DNA of 64,000 bases from NCBI GenBank assembly GCA_028023455.1, contig JAQFVV010001053.1, positions 1 to 64,000 of the forward strand, read 5' to 3'. Shown piece by piece: positions 58,263 to 64,000 of the stretch (position 1 is its first letter; every line of letters starts with the position of its first letter). The DNA is from Epiperipatus broadwayi. Lineage: Eukaryota > Onychophora > Udeonychophora > Euonychophora > Peripatidae. Under the pieces are notes generated by a model that did not search any database, was not told the DNA's origin, and saw only the letters and a list, made by a program, of their open reading frames with translations. Made by a program: the position numbers and the translations under genes.

Positions 58263-61200
58263 TAAAAGTGATCAAGTCCATTTTTCAACTTATTAACTTT
58301 CTGTGATTTTTTTAATGTTATTATAAATAGTGACAGTGTGTGTGTGTGTGACCATGAATGGTCTTATATATATGGAAAGAGGAATGGGAAAGATTATTTG
58401 TTAAAAGAACCTATTATTGGAGATACACGTAATACACTCCATGGATTTCACAGTAATATTATTCAGTTGCTATAGGTAGTATTGGTTTATCTGATGACAA
58501 TGGCTAGTATATTTTGTTAGTTGAAATGACTTCCCAATATCGAAATATTTTAAATCTTAAATGATAACAGTGATTAATTTTCATTTTTTATTTTGTGTGT
58601 TGAGAAATTGGATAATTTATTTATTTCATTACTAGCGTGACTGGTTTAAGGTTTATGATAGTTGCAAATGGGCCTTAATATTATATTTAATTAGTTATGA
58701 ATGGACACCTAACTAAAGCATGATGTTTGTATTGCCACATTCTTATTCATATATTAGCATCTTCCTTATTTAGTTATAAATTATAGTGACTATCATAGTA
58801 AATTTATTTCATAATTTTTTATTTGATTACGATATATTGAAACAGTCATCTTGTACAATCCAACTGTTTCACCTACTATATTCTATAGTAGTATTTTTTT
58901 TATATATAACTACTACCAAATTCTCATATATTATGCTAATATTATCATAAAAAACCTGGCTAAATTTAAACCTAAATACATTAAACAGGTATGAGTGCAT
59001 ATATATCTACTATAGAGAGAAAATTGCATTTATATACATAAACCTCTATAAATGTGCACATATATATTTCTAATAATAATTAAATGAAAAACGAGTTGCA
59101 ACTTCAGACTACATATATGCTAAAAGAATAATGTTTACAGAATTTAAAACATTAAGATTTGTTTATTTTAAAATATTTATTACATTAATAATATTTGAAA
59201 TTACATATTTCTGCATATATCGCTAAATTAAATGGTCGAGTTACATATATAACAAAATGTTTTTTCTATAATTTTAGATTTGTTTTTCTAATAATAGTGA
59301 TGCCAAATAAAATTAATCCTTCTCACTGAAAATTGACCCAGTTTTAATTAAAGTTAAAATTATATTTAAATTGGGGAAACTGAATTAATTACCATGTGTC
59401 ACAGAGGTTAAGATTGACCTAAGTGAAAAATAATCCCAGCAGGATTCTACTGAATTTAGAAACAGCCAGTAAGCTAAGGAAACTAATTAAAAATAATATA
59501 ATGAAGAAGATGGGGGTGCTGATATATATAAGCTGTAGCATCCAGCTTAAAGATACTCAGACAATCTCTATGATTATAATTTTAATAAAGTACTTAAATA
59601 GCTTTGATGACGATCATGTCAGGGTAAAGGTCTAAAACCTTGCCTTTCACTTCCGATGAGAAGCTGCCTAATGCGGAGAAAGATGAAGTAACAACCATAC
59701 CACCTAAAAAAGTCCCACGATAAAGACATAACTTATCAACAGAAGAGAGAAGTAATGGTAAATACTCCTTCAATTCTAAAGCTTTTAATTAAACTCAACT
59801 CTAAAATCTAATGGCCATAATAATAATGTAAACTACACTTACTTCTAAATGTAATTTTTATTTTGTTTCAATCTTAAAATCTTGCCTGATTTACTGATTT
59901 CATGATACAAATTGATTTCCTATTTAAACTGATTTAAAATCATATAAACTGATATCATATTTAAAATTATTTATAAACTGATTTAATATCTGATAACTAA
60001 TTTAATAATTTAATATTTGATAAATACCAATTTAACTGTTTTATGATTTTATCTGAGTTATTATTTACATAAATAACACCTTTCATTTATTGATATGATT
60101 TCTTTATTTGTTGGTTTACTTGCTGAATTTAAATATGATTGATTTAGTTATGTATTAATCTTATTCTAAGTAATTAAATGCTATTCAGTTTTAACTTTCT
60201 AAAATCCATATTTTAAATGTTTTAATATAACTTTAGTCATGTATAATGCAAAATGATCTATTTTAAAATAACTATTAAATTTCTAAGTCATTTTGTATAT
60301 CTTAAGTTAATGATAATATTTGCCATCATTAATCTTATAAACTTAAAATTATTGAAGCTGAATCAATCAAATTTCAGCAAATGTTGTATAAGTTTCATTA
60401 TAAAACAAAGCCAAATTTCAGATTTCACTTACATGAAATCTTATCTTATTTTAAATCTTACATTTTGTTTAATTGAATCTATGCCAAATCTTACTATTTT
60501 GATTATGTTATTGTTTATGCTATATGTATTCAAAACCGTGTTTTGTTAGTAATTAAATCATTAGTGAGATGTAATTAGATTCTCATGCATATATATGTAA
60601 CTTTGCGTATATATGTAATTCCGCACATATTGATGCATAAATTAAAGCTCTGTTTTGAAATGGATAAAATATCTTAATTAAGATATAATTACAAATGTAC
60701 TGTTATTCTAAGATAGATTGGCTTTTAAATATAAAATATAACCAATATTCAGTTGAAGTGATAAAATGCAGCATAAATCTATAATTCCATAATGTAATTT
60801 CCCTCAATATGCTCTTATCCTACTTAAAGAAATAAAAGCCTATATGGATAGCTTTATAAATTGGATTCATAAGTTTTCCTAAATAGTATAATTATGAATA
60901 CTATAATATGAACTGATACAGGGGAGTTTCATGAAGGAAACTATTCTTTAGCATCTTAATTTTTATAATATGATAATGTTGTCAATGGTGCATATGTGTT
61001 CTTAAGAAATGTAATGGTGTACTCACTTATTGCTGTATTCTTTAACGGTTGTATGTTATCGTGCTGCACTATTACTCTTAGTTCAGGCAATTATCTTCTT
61101 AAAATGGTGGACTGATACATGCCTCCCCATTCGGTATCCTTACAAATAGAACATGAGACTCCCATGGAGCATAAAATTCCCACTTAAATAAATTGCTCGA

Positions 61201-61625
61201 TCATCCAGACTAAAAGCCTCCTATTTCACAGCAATGAGTTCCGTCAAAGGGAACTGTTACTTGGTAAAAATTCAATGAATAAGGCACATATATGAGATGC
61301 AAAAACTCAGAATTGTATGTTTTCCATATGCCTTAGTATCTGAAGTCTAGCTGCCAAGAATCAGTTCATTCCTCCATTATAATTGTTATTTTCAGCTTTG
61401 ATCTGAATTAGAATCCAATTTGATAGGCATAATAGCTAAATAGAGAATATATTAAGTATTTGCACTTAATTAAATATTATGTTCTTTATAAATATCCATA
61501 ATCACTTCTGCTAACTATAAGGAAAATCTAATTTTTTATTATATAGCATAAATTAGGCATAGATAAGCATGAACACATTCATATAATCATAAAATTAATA
61601 TTAAAGCTCATGAAAATGTCAATTC
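58263..61625. other. AT-rich insert, no gene seen
   Basis: A few frames (for example 59423-59635, with LAFTSDEKLP-like sequence just after it in a shifted frame near 59640-59720) have a slightly protein-like composition but no recognisable domain. Confidence 0.35.
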
Positions 61626-61634
61626 AATTGTATT

Positions 61635-61965
61635 ATAATTTCATCACCTGCGAGTGATTCATATATATATATATATATAGCTAAGTAAATTAAATATTTG
61701 TAACCTATAAACTACAATCATCTGTAAATGATTAAAAAGCTATATATAAACCGGAAGTGCCTAAATATAGTGATATACATATATGTCAGAAACCCGATAA
61801 TTTGTAACATGAAACTTAATATCACCTGCCAGTGATTTTATCTACCTCCTATATATGTAAACCAAGTTATGTAAAACTCAGCCATAAGAAAGTATATATT
61901 TAAAACCATCACTTGTTTGTGAACCCAAATTTAATGTAAACTTTCCTTAATCACCTGTGTGTGAG
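61635..61965. repeat. Periodic TCACCTGnnnGTGA motifs
   Basis: Small inverted motifs recur about every 60-105 bases: tcacctgcgagtga (61646), tcatctgtaaatga (61719), tcacctgccagtga (61824), tcacttgtttgtga (61908) and tcacctgtgtgtga (61950). Each can form a 4-bp stem. The spacer sequences share words such as atttgtaac. Confidence 0.6.
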
Positions 61966-62425
61966 ACAAAACATCTAACTATTGTAATATTGTTTTTATT
62001 ATTATTTCAAAATTTAACTTAATTAAATTAATTTTAAATTTTATTTTACTTTATGTCTTAGTCTTGCTCATTGACTCATAATCAATTCATCATTTAGTAA
62101 TTACTTATTATTAGGTATTAAAAATTATGTCATTGTTGAATAATCATATACTAGCCACATGATACCTATATAGCTATACTCGATAAAATGTCGACTTCCT
62201 CCCAGTCTTTTACTCTACTGTTGCTTTACTGCTGGAACATGATGAAGGAGAATACTGCAGTGGCCTCATATGTGTCATCTGCAAGGTGGTAAATTTTTGA
62301 GCAATAGTAAAGGAACTAGGGCTATATCAGACCTGTGTTTGCACCACTGTATTCTGGTCGGCCTTGGGATGATTTACTAAAGTTCTAGATTTTGTTACAT
62401 GAATGTACATATTTGACCATTACAA

Positions 62426-63950
62426 TATATATATATATCAATTAGAAAATATAGAATCAGTTAATGTTAAAAATAGGGTGGGACTAAGGCAATGATGTCC
62501 TATATCACCTATTTTGTTTGTGTTCTGTTTGAGTGAAATAGAAAGAGCAATAGAAAGATTAGGAAAAGGAATAGACATACTGTTAGTAGGTAGTAACTTA
62601 TTACATATCTTGTCAGTTTTTTTTTTTGCAGATGATATATTTTTGTGTGCAGAAAGAAGAAAAGATATGGAAAATATGCTGAGGACATGTGCAAGGGTGG
62701 GTAAAGAGATGAATTAAATTTAGTGAAGAAAAATCAAATATAATGATGGTTAATACTGGGGAAAGAGAAGATGTAGAATTTTTATTGGGAGATATTAAGT
62801 TAAGTGTGGTGAAAAGATATAGTTAATTGGGAATTGTTTTAAGTAATCAGAAAAATTATTTGGATGAATGGGAGAAAAAATTGACAAACGAAGCAAGAAC
62901 AAGAAAGGGATTGATAAAAAAATTAACAGTGTTTTATATATGAAATATGATATAGCTAGAATTATATGGCAAGGAGTTGCAGAACCAGGGTTAACTTATG
63001 GTAATGAGGCATTATGTTAATGGGTATTAAATTACATAGAAAAAGTTCAAAGGGAAGTAGGAAGACATGCATTAGAAGCAGATGTATGGACAGCAAGAGG
63101 GGCAATTCAGGGAGAAATATGATGGTCAAATTTTTATATGAGAGATGCTAAAGGTAAAATGAAAATGTTTGGTAAATTGCAGTTTATGGATAATAAAAGA
63201 ATAGCCAAAATAGTATTTAATTGGGTTATGAGTAAAGGGCAGCAACAAAATGGGTGAGAAAGGTAATGTGGTATGCAAAAGATTTGGATTAAGAATGTAT
63301 ATCTGTATATTTGTACAAAAGATGGGATGATTGTGTTAGGATGATTATTGAGTGTTATTGTGGTAAGTAATGGGATAAAAGAATAGATTTATTAATAAAG
63401 AATAGGGAGTTAGAGAGATGGAGACCTAGTATGAAGATTAAAAAGAGTTCAAATATATATAGAAATAAACAGAATATTAGGTGCAAGTTAATATATAATA
63501 ATAGTAAGGAAAGTAGTTTATTGTTTAAGGCTCGAATAGGATCTTTAGCAATAAGACAATATACATATAAATGGAAAAATATGGGTGATTTAGTCTGTAA
63601 ATTATGTAAGGAAGAAATAGAAAATATTAGGCATCTGTTAATTGAATGTAAATACTTGAAAACAGAAAGGGCACATATAATGAAGTTATGGAAGAATAAA
63701 TATGAAAAAAAAGTGACTATACAGAAAGTGGATTATTGGTTTTTATGTGGGGGTTTGGAAAAAAAGATAATGGGGATTTAAATATAAAGGCCATAGAGTT
63801 GACAAAGTTTATGTTGCGGAAATGGAATGGGACAGAATATGAGAAAACTTAGATGGGAAATGTAAAATTAATAGCTAATAGGTTTTTCTGGGCATAATTG
63901 CTGAAAGATTCTTGACTTCATTTAAGAAGAAGCTATAGTACATCACATTA
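62426..63950 (+). mobile_element. L2/CR1-like non-LTR retrotransposon, 3' half
   Basis: The continuation of 51330-54125. It resumes at QLENIESVNVKNRVGLRQ and ends in a 3' untranslated region followed by a terminal (TA)n tract at the window edge. Confidence 0.8.
62435..63781 (+). pseudogene. ORF2: reverse transcriptase C-terminal half and CCHC-type tail
   Basis: RVGLRQ-stop-CPISPILFV (62475-62515, with TGA in place of the expected Gly codon) is the block after motif A. FFFADDIFLCAERR follows, with the catalytic FADD at 62625-62636. Broken frames then carry the thumb (KSNIMMVNTG, KRYS, LGIVLSN). The last open frame (63431-63781) has CKLCKEEIENIRHLLIEC, a C-x2-C-x7-H-x4-C knuckle typical of the C-terminus of several non-LTR clades. 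Confidence 0.85.
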
Positions 63951-63957
63951 TAATGTT

Positions 63958-63960
<3 letters not shown>

Positions 63961-64000
<40 letters not shown>
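63961..64000. repeat. (TA)n microsatellite at window end
   Basis: A TA run directly after the 3' end of the non-LTR element. It continues past the window. Confidence 0.97.

Larger units (their letters stand above)
54126..62425. other. About 8.3 kb of DNA inserted in the L2-like element
   Basis: The RT frame stops at a (TA)n tract near 54114-54124 and resumes after the (TA)n at 62422-62438, with few or no codons missing. Everything between is therefore later insertion or rearrangement. It holds a palindromic MITE, TA tracts, AT-rich DNA, one tRNA-like repeat and a set of short periodic motifs. I see no transposase or RT within it. Confidence 0.65.

Noticed and set aside
60253-60549. 98-codon plus-strand frame
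   Set aside because: Rich in Ile, Leu, Phe and Lys, as expected from AT-rich DNA. No domain, start context or splice support.

Overview
This is a very AT-rich eukaryotic window made mostly of decayed transposable elements, hairpin-type MITEs and (TA)n microsatellites. A few host exons lie among them. There are no bacterial-style operons, rRNA genes, intact tRNA genes or CRISPR arrays. GIY-YIG Penelope-like elements, tRNA-derived SINE fragments, several non-LTR clades, and a C-type lectin gene with introns over 17 kb all point to an animal. The mix suggests a lophotrochozoan, perhaps a mollusc, but that is an inference and cannot be settled from sequence alone.

Layout. 1-10453 is one plus-strand Ty3/gypsy retrotransposon: the end of its 5' LTR, a primer binding site, a coiled-coil gag, protease, RT/RNase H, integrase, a polypurine tract and an unusually long 3' LTR of about 3.3 kb. 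10491-12300 is a decayed minus-strand RTE/Ingi-like element. 12800-18660 holds several repeat families and hairpins, including a palindrome built from two Penelope tails. 18660-22000 is featureless AT-rich DNA. 22030-27240 holds two tandem Penelope-like elements (PLEs). A third copy lies inverted at 30520-31860. 32537-32652 and 50190-50312 are two minus-strand exons of a C-type lectin domain (CTLD) protein. They fit together in phase and in cysteine spacing across a 17.5-kb intron.

That intron contains a 2.5-kb foldback element, a rearranged minus-strand gypsy relic, a Tx1/L1-like relic, a 217-bp tandem dimer and an unexplained exon-like ORF. 51330-54130 and 62426-63950 are the two halves of one non-LTR element of L2/CR1 type. 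It has an SGNH (GDSL) esterase in ORF1 and is split by about 8.3 kb of inserted DNA.

The most interesting item is the foldback element at 33807-36304. It has an 8-bp target duplication, and an unoccupied copy of its target lies in the same window. Both of its long arms carry the same 106-nt ORF bounded by canonical splice signals. No gene in the window looks like an intact, expressed transposon: every retroelement frame is broken by stops or shifts. The only convincing host coding sequence is the pair of lectin exons.
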